64,000 nt of DNA from Symmachiella macrocystis. GTDB taxonomy: Bacteria; Planctomycetota; Planctomycetia; Planctomycetales; Planctomycetaceae. Within the stretch, counting starts at the first letter, position 1, and each line of letters starts with the position of its first letter. Of the stretch, positions 32,857-43,600 are shown piece by piece. The stretch spans positions 3,321,490-3,385,489 of the forward strand of contig NZ_SJPP01000001.1 in NCBI RefSeq assembly GCF_007860075.1. Direction: 5' to 3'. Under the pieces are notes generated by a model that made no database searches, was not told the DNA's origin, and saw only the letters and a program-made list of their open reading frames with translations. The translations under genes and the position numbers were made by a program.

Positions 32857-33699
32857 ATGTTCAGTCCGGAATTTTGGCAAGCGGTCCTTTTGGGCGTCGT
32901 GCAAGGGATTGCCGAGTTTCTGCCGATTAGCTCGTCCGGGCATTTGGTGGTCTTTGGCCCGCCCGTCGGCCGCTGGCTGGGAACGACCGCTCACAGCGAC
33001 GAGAATCTGGTGCTCAATGTGGTGCTGCACCTTGGCACCCTGCTCTCCATTCTAGTGGTCTATCGCCGCGCAATCTGGGACCTGCTCAAGGACTTTCGCC
33101 TGTGCCTGTACATCGTGCTGGCGACGATTCCGTTGGGGATTGCCGGACTAACGCTCAAGCCGCTCTTGGACCGCGCTTTTGAGACGCCGATGGTAGTGGC
33201 AATCGGATGGATCGCCACAGCGGGGATGTTGCTGGTCGGTCAAAAATCGGCCAACCGACCCGAAGCGAAACCGCTGGCAGAAATGACCGCCTGGCAGGCG
33301 ATCATGATCGGCCTGTTTCAAGCCGTGGCGTTGGTGCCGGGCATCTCGCGGTCAGGCAGTACGATCTCCGGGGGCATGCTCTGCGGGCTGCGGCGGAATG
33401 ACGCAGCCACGTTTTCATTTTTTATCGCCATCCCCGCCATCTCAGCAGCGGCGCTGAAAGTACTGATGGATGCGCTCTCGCTCGAGTCGGCAGACCAATC
33501 CGCCATTTCCATGTTGGTCACGCAATGGCCGGCACTGCTGGCCGGCGCGCTGACGTCATTCGTCGTCGGCGTGGTAGCGCTCAAGCTGCTCCTCAAAGCA
33601 GTGGCAACAATGCGGCTGCATTGGTTCGCCTACTATTGCTTGGCGATGGCCACCGGAACGCTGATCTGGCAACTCGGACCGTGGTCGACCGCGGGCTGA
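32857..33699 (+). CDS. uppP: Undecaprenyl-diphosphatase
   Basis: 280 aa, ATG at 32857. It removes a phosphate from undecaprenyl pyrophosphate to recycle the lipid carrier for cell-wall and polysaccharide assembly in the inner membrane. Seen: N-terminal GVVQGIAEFLPISSSGHLVVFG with the catalytic Glu and Ser/His motif, VLHLGTLLSILVVY, and LVPGISRSGSTISGGM with the essential Arg. Seven or eight hydrophobic segments, normal length. Confers bacitracin tolerance in other bacteria when raised. Confidence 0.95.
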   Translation: MFSPEFWQAVLLGVVQGIAEFLPISSSGHLVVFGPPVGRWLGTTAHSDENLVLNVVLHLGTLLSILVVYRRAIWDLLKDFRLCLYIVLATIPLGIAGLTLKPLLDRAFETPMVVAIGWIATAGMLLVGQKSANRPEAKPLAEMTAWQAIMIGLFQAVALVPGISRSGSTISGGMLCGLRRNDAATFSFFIAIPAISAAALKVLMDALSLESADQSAISMLVTQWPALLAGALTSFVVGVVALKLLLKAVATMRLHWFAYYCLAMATGTLIWQLGPWSTAG

Positions 33700-33917
33700 T
33701 CGGAGAATGGTGTTGAGGAACCGGTCAGGTAGCGAGACCCTTTGAACAATGCACCATATCGCTGCCTCGGCTATTGAAATCTCCACATTTCCCAACACCA
33801 AATGCCAATACGCGGCTCAGCAGGAGCTTCGCCCTCCCGTGGCGGGTTTGGGAAGTTGCTAGAGCGTATTTTGATGTTAGGCTTTGAGAGGCATTGGCAA
33901 AGCCATTGGCACCCGCG

Positions 33918-36900
33918 CTACGCGCTGCTGGATGTGCCGACGACAAAGTCTAGTTCTGTGCTCGCATTCGCCGCTTTTTGCCGGGGATAGAATCGCGAGA
34001 TGATGGCGATCACGACAATCGCCGGTCCTAGCCAACTGGGGCTCATGAACTGCCACCAGAAGAGGCCGACGGCGGTCCAGGCGATGCGGGGATGGTCGAT
34101 CAGCCATGCGATGGTATCGAATTCGATATGTCGCCGCAAAATGTAGCGGACCATAGCGACTAAAAGAATTCCAATAACTGTCGCGATGGCCGGCGCTAGC
34201 CGTTCGTCGAATACCGATGTCGAGAAATTTGTAGCCTGCCGAGATTTCATCGCATCGAATTCATGCAGACTGCCGTAGGGGGAAACGATGTCCGATAACG
34301 TGGGATCGCTAATCGGTGTGTCGTCTATGGCGAGAACGGGAATCTCTAATGAGGGCAATTGCCTCAACTGGTTGGTAATCCGCTGCTGGAGTTTAGCGAA
34401 TTCTGTACGAAGCTGTGCCGCATCGTCGCCGGTTAATTCGTCGGCATCTTGATCAAAGAGATGAGCGACTTGTTGATAGTGTGCTTCCAGCCGATTCCAC
34501 AAGAACTTCAGCCGCGGGTGGCCGGCATTGGTTTGAGCGCGGCACAATGTGAATTCCGCATCCAGCCGCAGCAGCGCGTACTTCAACGGCGTGAGGTCAT
34601 CCCCGGCACCTTCTAGGCCGATGTGAGCTGCGGGAATCACGGTCATCGCGCTTTGTTTGACGACGAAGTGCTGTGGTTGCGGGGTGGGGACATTCATGCG
34701 ACGATAGAAATCGGTGAGCAAGTTGTGGTCGGCGGCGGGGCGCGTCCAATAGAGCATGATCATCTGGCCGACCTGCGCGGAATCCAAGGTGATCGTGATG
34801 TCCTGGCCGCTGACTTGTGAGACGGTGGCCAATCCGTGATCGGTGAGCACAGCACGCAATTTCGCGCCAGCGGGCAGCGTCACATCCAACTGCTCTTTGT
34901 TGCCGGGTAAGATCAAATAACTGGTGTGGCCGACGAGTCCCCGCGCGTGATCGAGCCACAGTCGCGTATCAGCCAATTCAATCGTCAGCGCGTCCTGTGA
35001 GGGGCTGTTGCGGTTACGAAATCGCCAAGGCCCCGCGCCGCCACGGTAAGATTTGGAATACGCTGCCGGTGTCTCAACGGGAATCCAATCGGCGAATTGC
35101 GCCGGTAGTTCCTCTTCGGTCAGGCCAGAGTATTCGGCCGCCGGACCAAACGATTCTTCGTCGGTGAGAGTTTGTACAAAAACCTCTCCCACGGTGGCGT
35201 TGATGGGAAAGATTTCATCAATCACCAGTTCCCCATTTTTATCGAGTTCGATGGGGAAGTTGAGGCGCGCAACCATCTCTTGTTGACGTGGGTCGTCGGG
35301 GAGGAAGGTCAATTCCAATCCGTCATCACGGAGTTCCTTACGAGTGGACGCTGGCGAAATGACTTCGCAGGTATCAGCGAATTGCTTGGGCAGTCTGACG
35401 GAGAATTCCGAAGCGTGGCCCGAGGCGACCTGGAATCGCAGCACAGTTGTCATTTTTTGAATGCCGACCACCCGCATATCGAGGAGATTGACCGCATCCA
35501 TGACGATGTCGGGGGAGTTCTTGTCGATCTTGACGACGACTTGTTCCATATCCGTTCCAGTGGGAATTTGGTACCGGCCGACCAATAGGTCGCTGTCGTT
35601 CACCAATTCCCAGGCGGTGCGGTCAGGGACGGGAAGATTCTCATCGATTCCCGTCAATTGGACCTCCAAATCATTTTCTTGCCACAGGACGACTTCGGCG
35701 TCCGTCAGGTTGGCGTCGAAAAACCCGATCGCAGGGAGCGTGAATTCGCCGGGAAACTTCAGCGACATCGCACCTTTGATTCGGATGGTTTGGTTTCCCG
35801 TAGCGCCGGTTTTCAAAAACAACACGAGTTGATCACGGGTTCGCGTTGCACGGCGTAGACGCTCTGCGTCGGCTTGTTGGATCGATATGGATTCGATGCG
35901 AAGTCGCGGATCAATTTGCATGCGGTGCTGAAACGCCAGCGCGGTTCGCACGTCCATTTCGGCGGTGAGTTCCCAATTCAGATGATGCCGAGAAATCCGC
36001 CCTTGAAAAACTGTCTTTACGTTGCGCTTGGGAGCCAAAGATTGCAGGTGCGTTTCGAAATCAACCGAGCCTTCGATCGCGTACACGGCGCGCGGTTGCG
36101 CGGCGTTGCCTTTCCAACGCTGTAGGAAATTCGACTTCTCTAGCGACGCCGCCATGTTGGTATCCGCGGGTTGGATTTCCAGTTCAAATTCCGAGGGCGC
36201 AGTGACAGCGAATATTTGCACGGGGGACATAGAGTCCTCGACGAGCTGCTCTTGCGGTCTGAAATCCAAAGCGGGCACAACCGGTTCGTGTGATTCATCA
36301 GCAATCGGCAGTACGAAATCAGCAAGAATCTCAATGGGATCGGAACTGAGCGAATCCAATTCGACCACAACCATCTGTTGCTTGTTCAATACGTGAAACC
36401 CGGCCACATTTTTGCCGTGGATCGAACGGACAGCAATATCGGGAGGCAGCTTCCACAGGAGATGGTTTACAAACCCCTGCCGCACTCGGTAGGAGATCTG
36501 CGCTTGGTATTGAATCAGTGATGGGGTCACATCCGCCAGACAGACAGCTGAAACGGTAACGCGACCTGCGCTGGGAATCACCTCAGCGGACGAAACGACG
36601 TCCACATGTTCGGCGTTGCCCACCGAGATCACTTCCGGCTCTGTTTCATTTTTCAGCTGGAGCATGAACGGCGGTCGCTGATCCAACCCGATGCGTGCAA
36701 ACGTTTGGTCTGCTGGTAGTCGGACCGACAAGAGACTATTGGCCACGCGCGGGATGTTCCAGCGCAGATTATTGTGATTCTCCACCGCAACGTTGGCAAT
36801 TGTAGTCGACAAGTCGATCCGGTACCGCACGTGCTGGGGAGAGGGGGACGCGGATTCGCCGTCCGTATTGGCAGCATCGTATGCGGGTGATTGCTCCGCA

Positions 36901-39900
36901 ATCGGCTTGGGGCCGCTGAGTCGCAGGCTCAAGTTTCCGGTCACGGCGTCTCGCCAAACCGGATGCGGTTTACCGTTCACCCGGCAGGGATCATCAGCCA
37001 GGAGATTCACATTTTCCAACGGTAGTTGGATTGTCACGTCGTCGGAAGTTGCCAGAACATCCACGTCGAAACGCATGTCGCATTGGCTTCCCCCCTGTCG
37101 AGTGACGGCAAGATCGTAGCGCGCTGAGCGGAACAAATAAGGCGGAATGGCAGACTCGTCCGGCTGACCGGCTGACAATGCGGCGAGAGTATGGGGCTCA
37201 ACATAAACCCATTTGGCATTGCGGCCTAACGGATCCCCGGGTTCATAGGGAATGAGCACTCGATGCAACTCCGGTTGTGTGCTGCGGCGGGTGGTCGTCG
37301 ATTCCTGCGCCATTGTCCGACTGAGACAGAGCGCTGCCATGACAATTGCCGTGGCGACCGGGATGTATTTACGCGTACTGCCCATCGAGACCGGCTCTTC
37401 CGGCCGTGAAGAATCGCGGACGATGATTTTTTCCACCAGTGGAATCAGACAGGCGAGCAATGAACCGATAACAATTCCGCCGGCGATTTCCGCATAGGCG
37501 GTTGGTACCCAAGTAGCAATCACCACACACAGTAAAAGCCAGACGATCACAAAACGTCGGCTGAAATTCAGGCCACAGGCTCGGATGCCGGCGGCGATAA
37601 TCAAGCAGCTCATCAAGAGCGCCACCGCAATGAACCGGCTACGGTCGACGTCCCACATAGCGGCTGAGATGGCTACGGGGGACATTGCGAATTCAAAAGT
37701 TTGCGGCTGCCAACCGGAAGGAGCGTCCGGAATTGCCGTTCCCGTCCCTGCTTCCCCTTGGTCGAGGGAACGATTCAGTATCGGATTTTCTTCTGCGTTT
37801 TGGCTGGGCGAGGATGCTGGTTGCTGGGCCAGCGGTCCTAGAAAACGTCGGCTCCACGAATCACCGATGGCCGCTTGATAGGGGCGGGCATTTAAGTTGA
37901 GTATCTGTATTTGTGTACGGGGCGGACAAACAACTGTCCAGGAAAATCGTAGGACAGGCACGTTGAATTTTGGCACGGGAGTCTGAATAATCCCTGGTCC
38001 GAACTGCGGCACCGAAGGTGTCCGATAATGGATGACCGCCATGCCGGTTTGATCGCGCGTACCCCGTTGCAAGCGAAAAGATTCTCTCACACGGTACGGC
38101 TCGACAGTTTGGTCTCCCACGCGGACCGAGCCTGGTAATGCGGACTCGGGGAGGGTCCATTCGAGTTCAGCGGTCTCGGATAGCGCGGTCAGATCAACCA
38201 CCGCCCAATGACGATTTTCACCATCAGCAGCGGGCGAGAGATGCGAATGGATATCGACTGAGGAGATGGCGGCAGCCGGCGATCCGCTGGAGCGAACTTG
38301 TGTTTCAATACGCAGTCTGGCATCCACCGCACGATAGCTCCAACGCTGCACTTTTGCGGCGGATGGATTGTTGCCGGGAGATGCGTCGACTTCTTGCAGT
38401 TCGACTAAGTCCTGGGGGATGAACCGCGGCTGAATTTCCGGAGGGGACTCGACTTCCACTGTCCCTTGAAAACTCTCAGCACGCGGTACTGAAACTAATG
38501 GGGCCTGTCCCGAGGCGGAGAAAGCCCGCGATCGGCTACCGACCAGCGTAAATGATACTGTCGGGGGTGTGAATTCAATTTCCCACAACTCGCCGAAACG
38601 GGGCAGGCCTAGGGCAAGCTGCCGCGAAGTGGTGAGTCTGCGGGGCGTGACTTTTGTTTCCTTGTCTTCGGGCAACTCCCAGGAGATTTTTGGTCCCGGC
38701 TCGTTGACGAAAACGAGGACTTGAGAGACTGCGGGGCCAGTAGCGCGGCCGATGATCTTCAGGTCTTCCTGGGCACGGTCTTCGAACAATTCCATCTGCA
38801 CCTTGGCGGCGATATTGAGTGGAGTTTGGTCCGACTGGAAGAGGAATTGTCCCTGGGGACGTGCGGCGGTTGAGAGGAAGACTTGTGAGGATCGGTCGGT
38901 CTGTTTGGCCGTCTCCCACAGAGAAAACTGTTGCCAGGCTGGGGAAACGCGGGGCCGCGACATTGGCGAAAACGTTGTGCCGGGTTGGAGCATGGGTTGA
39001 ACGCTAGAGGTTTCGGCAACCGAAACCAATGTTTCCACGTCTTCGGTATTCAACGGAACGGGGGCCGGAATTGCCAAGGGTTCATGGTGTGCGGTCATCG
39101 GTCGCATTGCGATGAATTCCATGGTCACCGGGTTGGTGGCGGATAAGGATTCGCTCAATTTGACGACCAAAGTCCGCGTATCACGCGCGCCGGGGACGAT
39201 GGTCCAATCCTCGGCCGTGACGAATCTTCCAGAACTGTTTTGCAGTGAGACAACGGTGATGTCCCACTCTGAAGGAAACTCACATTGCAAAGTAAACCGC
39301 TGTCCCGACTGGCATTGCCACTGCATTTGCGTTTGCGCTTCCCATTGGTCGCGCGTGGATCGCAGGTGGCTGAATATGCGGCAGCTGACTTCAGCGCGGG
39401 GCCAACCGAAGACCGCCGTTACGTTGCCCGCAGCTCCATAGTAATGAAAGGCGACTGCGTTTCCGCCGCTCGAAGCATCTTCTTGCCGATACCTGGGAGG
39501 GGTGGTGATTTTTTGAAGCTCAAAGGGAGCGGGGACGATGACGTCAATCCGCCCACCGCCGACTACGGCCCCGGGAACCAAAATTCGCGGCAATTGAATT
39601 TGGCGTTCCGTAGTGAGCGGGGCTGTCGCTTGCAGTTGTAGCACGTGCCCGGGACCGGAGATCGGAGGGTCGAAATGCACACGCACCGTCCGGCGGCCCT
39701 CGGTGATGTGCTGCTCCATCGGCAATGCGGCAGCCCCGGCCAAGACGGCGTGAATCTGCACGTCGGAATCAGTGACAAACTCTAAATCGGACAGCGGAGC
39801 TTTCAGAATGTCGAGCTGCATCCGGTTTTGAATTCGGAATTGTTCGGGAGCCGATGTGTATTTGACGCGGTTGTCGCTTAGCACAATCAGCGGCGCAGGC

Positions 39901-40631
39901 TTCTCGTCCGGCTCTGTCTCATACAGTACCACTCGGCAGCGCGTCTGGCGGCCGAGTTCAATTCTCCATTTCCGCCAGCCAGGCACATCGGCGGCAACCG
40001 GTGCATCGACGACGGCGGTTTCACACTGGACGTCGTAGGTTTCCGGCACTGTCAACATAAGCTGCGATGCGGCTGCCTGAGCAACCTGCACGTCGAACAA
40101 GAACCCCCCAGGGCGTTTCTCGCCGCGGAGTTTCCAACGCCCCGTCAACGTTTTCTGATCGGAGTGGGACTTCACAACTAGCTGTCCCTGCGGCGTTGAA
40201 CCCCAGACTGCTTCCCCGTTGGGCCAAGTCAGATCATGCACCGGCAGCGAAAGAGGATCCAAGGGGATCATTGCCGGGCCGTCTTGCGGTTGATCGACCT
40301 TCAATACGAGTCCGCCATCCAGGGCGTTTTCTGACGTGAGCTTGGCGGAATAAACCGCGTGGCGAATTGGGAATTCGCGCGGCACCTGAGCAGCTGGTTT
40401 GCCGTCCTTGGTGTGTTGTTGCTTGAGCCGATCTCGTCGAATGGGTTGCCAGTCGCCTGGCGGCCAGACGCTGCGTTTATTTAGCGGGACTAAATTCCAT
40501 TGAATGTTCGGAACCGCAGCTTCGCTCTCTTGGCCGAACAGGAGCGAGCTGTTTTCCCAACCACAGGCGAGCAACAGCATTCCCAGGCCGAGCAAGCTGT
40601 GGACAACGCCAGAATAGCGCAGCGTTGTCAT
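33918..40631 (-). CDS. Giant exported membrane protein, apparent fusion of two homologous modules
   Basis: 2237 aa, ATG at 40631 overlapping the previous stop by four bases (ATGA). Residues 1-33 are a signal peptide (VVHSLLGLGMLLLACGW). A long beta-rich exported region runs to about 990, then a membrane cluster at about 1000-1075 (FIAVALLMSCLIIAAGIRA, FVIVWLLLCVVIATWVPTAY, IAGGIVIGSLLACLIPLV). At residue 1083 a second signal-like start appears (MGSTRKYIPVATAIVMAALC) with GGAAGAG upstream, followed by another beta-rich region and a C-terminal membrane cluster (about 2160-2230). The second half is collinear with the 1147-aa neighbour. No catalytic motif or known domain recognised. It may also be translated from the internal start. 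Likely an envelope structural or transport component. Confidence 0.85.
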   Translation of the reverse strand: MTTLRYSGVVHSLLGLGMLLLACGWENSSLLFGQESEAAVPNIQWNLVPLNKRSVWPPGDWQPIRRDRLKQQHTKDGKPAAQVPREFPIRHAVYSAKLTSENALDGGLVLKVDQPQDGPAMIPLDPLSLPVHDLTWPNGEAVWGSTPQGQLVVKSHSDQKTLTGRWKLRGEKRPGGFLFDVQVAQAAASQLMLTVPETYDVQCETAVVDAPVAADVPGWRKWRIELGRQTRCRVVLYETEPDEKPAPLIVLSDNRVKYTSAPEQFRIQNRMQLDILKAPLSDLEFVTDSDVQIHAVLAGAAALPMEQHITEGRRTVRVHFDPPISGPGHVLQLQATAPLTTERQIQLPRILVPGAVVGGGRIDVIVPAPFELQKITTPPRYRQEDASSGGNAVAFHYYGAAGNVTAVFGWPRAEVSCRIFSHLRSTRDQWEAQTQMQWQCQSGQRFTLQCEFPSEWDITVVSLQNSSGRFVTAEDWTIVPGARDTRTLVVKLSESLSATNPVTMEFIAMRPMTAHHEPLAIPAPVPLNTEDVETLVSVAETSSVQPMLQPGTTFSPMSRPRVSPAWQQFSLWETAKQTDRSSQVFLSTAARPQGQFLFQSDQTPLNIAAKVQMELFEDRAQEDLKIIGRATGPAVSQVLVFVNEPGPKISWELPEDKETKVTPRRLTTSRQLALGLPRFGELWEIEFTPPTVSFTLVGSRSRAFSASGQAPLVSVPRAESFQGTVEVESPPEIQPRFIPQDLVELQEVDASPGNNPSAAKVQRWSYRAVDARLRIETQVRSSGSPAAAISSVDIHSHLSPAADGENRHWAVVDLTALSETAELEWTLPESALPGSVRVGDQTVEPYRVRESFRLQRGTRDQTGMAVIHYRTPSVPQFGPGIIQTPVPKFNVPVLRFSWTVVCPPRTQIQILNLNARPYQAAIGDSWSRRFLGPLAQQPASSPSQNAEENPILNRSLDQGEAGTGTAIPDAPSGWQPQTFEFAMSPVAISAAMWDVDRSRFIAVALLMSCLIIAAGIRACGLNFSRRFVIVWLLLCVVIATWVPTAYAEIAGGIVIGSLLACLIPLVEKIIVRDSSRPEEPVSMGSTRKYIPVATAIVMAALCLSRTMAQESTTTRRSTQPELHRVLIPYEPGDPLGRNAKWVYVEPHTLAALSAGQPDESAIPPYLFRSARYDLAVTRQGGSQCDMRFDVDVLATSDDVTIQLPLENVNLLADDPCRVNGKPHPVWRDAVTGNLSLRLSGPKPIAEQSPAYDAANTDGESASPSPQHVRYRIDLSTTIANVAVENHNNLRWNIPRVANSLLSVRLPADQTFARIGLDQRPPFMLQLKNETEPEVISVGNAEHVDVVSSAEVIPSAGRVTVSAVCLADVTPSLIQYQAQISYRVRQGFVNHLLWKLPPDIAVRSIHGKNVAGFHVLNKQQMVVVELDSLSSDPIEILADFVLPIADESHEPVVPALDFRPQEQLVEDSMSPVQIFAVTAPSEFELEIQPADTNMAASLEKSNFLQRWKGNAAQPRAVYAIEGSVDFETHLQSLAPKRNVKTVFQGRISRHHLNWELTAEMDVRTALAFQHRMQIDPRLRIESISIQQADAERLRRATRTRDQLVLFLKTGATGNQTIRIKGAMSLKFPGEFTLPAIGFFDANLTDAEVVLWQENDLEVQLTGIDENLPVPDRTAWELVNDSDLLVGRYQIPTGTDMEQVVVKIDKNSPDIVMDAVNLLDMRVVGIQKMTTVLRFQVASGHASEFSVRLPKQFADTCEVISPASTRKELRDDGLELTFLPDDPRQQEMVARLNFPIELDKNGELVIDEIFPINATVGEVFVQTLTDEESFGPAAEYSGLTEEELPAQFADWIPVETPAAYSKSYRGGAGPWRFRNRNSPSQDALTIELADTRLWLDHARGLVGHTSYLILPGNKEQLDVTLPAGAKLRAVLTDHGLATVSQVSGQDITITLDSAQVGQMIMLYWTRPAADHNLLTDFYRRMNVPTPQPQHFVVKQSAMTVIPAAHIGLEGAGDDLTPLKYALLRLDAEFTLCRAQTNAGHPRLKFLWNRLEAHYQQVAHLFDQDADELTGDDAAQLRTEFAKLQQRITNQLRQLPSLEIPVLAIDDTPISDPTLSDIVSPYGSLHEFDAMKSRQATNFSTSVFDERLAPAIATVIGILLVAMVRYILRRHIEFDTIAWLIDHPRIAWTAVGLFWWQFMSPSWLGPAIVVIAIISRFYPRQKAANASTELDFVVGTSSSA

Positions 40632-43600
40632 TCGGATGCTCCTGAAATCGTCGAGGAGGGAATCGATTGGCCGGGAGAACTGCCTGCCGCCGAGGGAGGG
40701 CGAACCAGCGTTTGGGACCCGGCGGTGCCGATCACATCCTGCTCGAATGAGGATCCCGCCATCGAGCCGATACCGCTTCCCGAGGACATTGTGACCACTG
40801 TTGAGCGACGACGACGGATGGAGGCTTGAATCATGGCGCTGATGAATGCCAAGACCATTCCCAAGACCGAGGCCTGCAACAATAGGATCACGGGCGTCAT
40901 ATACCAGATTCCCACCACCGCCAAGGCACAGCCAATGAGGAGTAAGGCCAACACGTTTCTAGTGGCGGGAACATATTGAAACATCAAACCCAGAATCAGC
41001 GAAAGGCCGGACCCGATGCCGATTAGCATGGGCCAACTGATGGTCTGCACACTCAACTGCCGTAGCGGCGCCAACCGCGCGAACTGATAACGGTGTCCTC
41101 CGCCCGAAGGAGACGGGGCATCGGTTGGTTCGGCGAAGTTGAGCCATTGCCGCAATTCCGCCGGAGTTTGTTGCGGTCTTCGCTGCCACAGCAGTCCACC
41201 CAGCGCACCGCGGGTCCACTGGTTTTGTGATGTGAATCCAGCGGGATCAATGAACAGGATTTGGTTGCGAGGCAATTGGACATCCCAGACAGATTGCCCT
41301 GCCCACACCTCACCAGTGATGCGGGGAATGGACAGCCGATACGATCCAGTGAATGCCAACGGTTGGCTGGTCAAAGCCCGGTAGCGAATCAATAACCGTC
41401 GCCCATCACGGTCAGTGGTCGGCTGGATTTTGTATCCGTAACGATCCAGTGCTTCGGAACTTGATTCGACCGACTCGCGCTGTAGTTTATTGCCGTTCCA
41501 GAGGACTTCAACGAGTGTTTGCCCAGTCGGCAATGTGATTTCAATCCGGTCGGGGGTCTGCTGTAGCTCATAGACCAATTGCGTTTCAGCGGTGCCAGTG
41601 GCATCGATCTCTGTGCGCGCTAATGCTTTTGTGATCACAATGCCCGGTTGATCCAGCGGCCCGCCAATGCGGCGAATTGTGACCGGGATCGATATAACGT
41701 CGCGGTTGGTTCTCCAGGTAGAATTCCCGGCTGCGTCGGTTTGCTGTCGCCAGCCTTCCTGCTCAAATTGCACTTGGACTTTGGCCGATTGTTCGGTCTC
41801 GATTGTGGTTGAGGCGAATGCGCCGTCGAGCGATTTGATGAACGGCAGCGTGACTGTTGCTTCGCCGCTTGGCTCCCCGACGGCAACGTCGTCGATATTA
41901 AATTCAGCAATCACATGAAATCGCCGCGTGCCGGGCGCTTTGAGCGGAAGATTGATTTGGTGGTAATCGGGTAGCGACGAGGCTTGTGACGGGGTGGGCA
42001 GTAATTCGTCGTCGCTATCTGAAGTAAACCGCACGCGACCTTTGAGGGAATTGGGGACCAGCAGTGAAACCGTGGCTTGTCGGCCCCATGCGACCGTGTA
42101 AGAGATGGTCTGTCGCACGGTCATTTGCGGTGCTGTGGGAATCAACTTGACAATCGTGCTGGTCTGCACAAGCTTCTTGTGAGTCGATAACCGTCCGGTA
42201 AATCGTCGCGAGATCGATTCCAGTTCATAAATAATATGACGGCGATCACGGACCGTTTCTGGAAGCCGCAAGGCAACGGGCAGCGGTTCTAAAAGTAGAC
42301 GTGCGACAGTTTCCCCTCCCTCGGGTTCGAACTGCATTTGCACATTGTCGTTCATAGCGACAATCACAACAGCCGTTTGGTGCCGTGAGGCCTCGGCGGC
42401 GGGTAAATCGAAATCGAGCGGTTCCTTCTCGTCGGAAATCGCCCGTTGGGCTTTGAGTTGGACGGTGAACGCCGAACCGGTCCGCTTTTTCAATCGAAAC
42501 GTGATACGGTTTCCCTCTTCGGACCGTTCCACGATCTCGCCTTGTGGTTCAAAGGGTTGTAGCGTCCAACCATTTCTTTGCCAGTCGGGCCAATTGATAT
42601 CCACTGTTTCAATTTCGCCGCCGGTGACTCGAAATTGAAATGTGCCCTCAAAGTCGATCGCGCTACCCGAGCAGGAAAGCAAGACTTGCGGTGTGACCGT
42701 CAATTGCGGTTCGACCTTGCGAATTTTTGTAACCAATCGAAACGGCTGTTTGCTAAAGCGAAAAGCCGAATCGGGAGCTGCTTCGAAGTCGAAGTAATTT
42801 TTGACCGAGGCGACGTCGACGCGTCTGACGAATTTTGATGCATCGGCGTCGATGTCCAGACGATGGTCGGCATCGCTACGCATTCCAATCAGTCCGCTTT
42901 GACGGACCGCTTCGTGCACGTTGAAACCTTCCACCAACAGCGATGTCACACCTTGTGGATGGTCCAATTCCACGAGCCAATTCAATACCACTGGGCCGAG
43001 TGTCGGTTTGGCAAGTTGAATAATGATTGTTTGCGGCGCAGCGGGATCGGCCGCATGTCCGACGACATCCAAACCGTGCAAACTTTGTAACTTGGCATTT
43101 TTTGGCAAATCGACTCGTACAACATTGAACGTTGCCGTGCCAACGATGGCATTGAGACGTTGTTGCGCTTTGACAAAAACCGCCTCGTTGTCGACATCGA
43201 CGGATATCGTATTTTCAACTTCAAGCACCGAGTTACCCGGCTCGGCAACGCTGGTGGATTGCCAACTCAATTCAAATGCTGTTCCCAATCCAAGCACGAC
43301 GATTTGCGATCCGTCGATCTTTGAAATCACCGGCTGCGAACGTGAATCCTTGTTTTGAGCCGTCGCCGAGACCTGTGGCTGTGGGACTTGCAATGTGAAT
43401 TTGCTGACCGCTGTCGGTGGCAACGTAATTTTGAGCCGCAACTTGGGAGAGCGGGCTTCGATAGGCACACTGAGGTTGAGCTGCAGATGATGTTCGCCTA
43501 TGCCACGCAACCACCATGTGTAACCATCCTTGCCATCTATCCCGCCGGGGATCGATTTGCCGGGCCCTGTATGTTTCGCGTCGCCGGTAATGGTCGCTTC

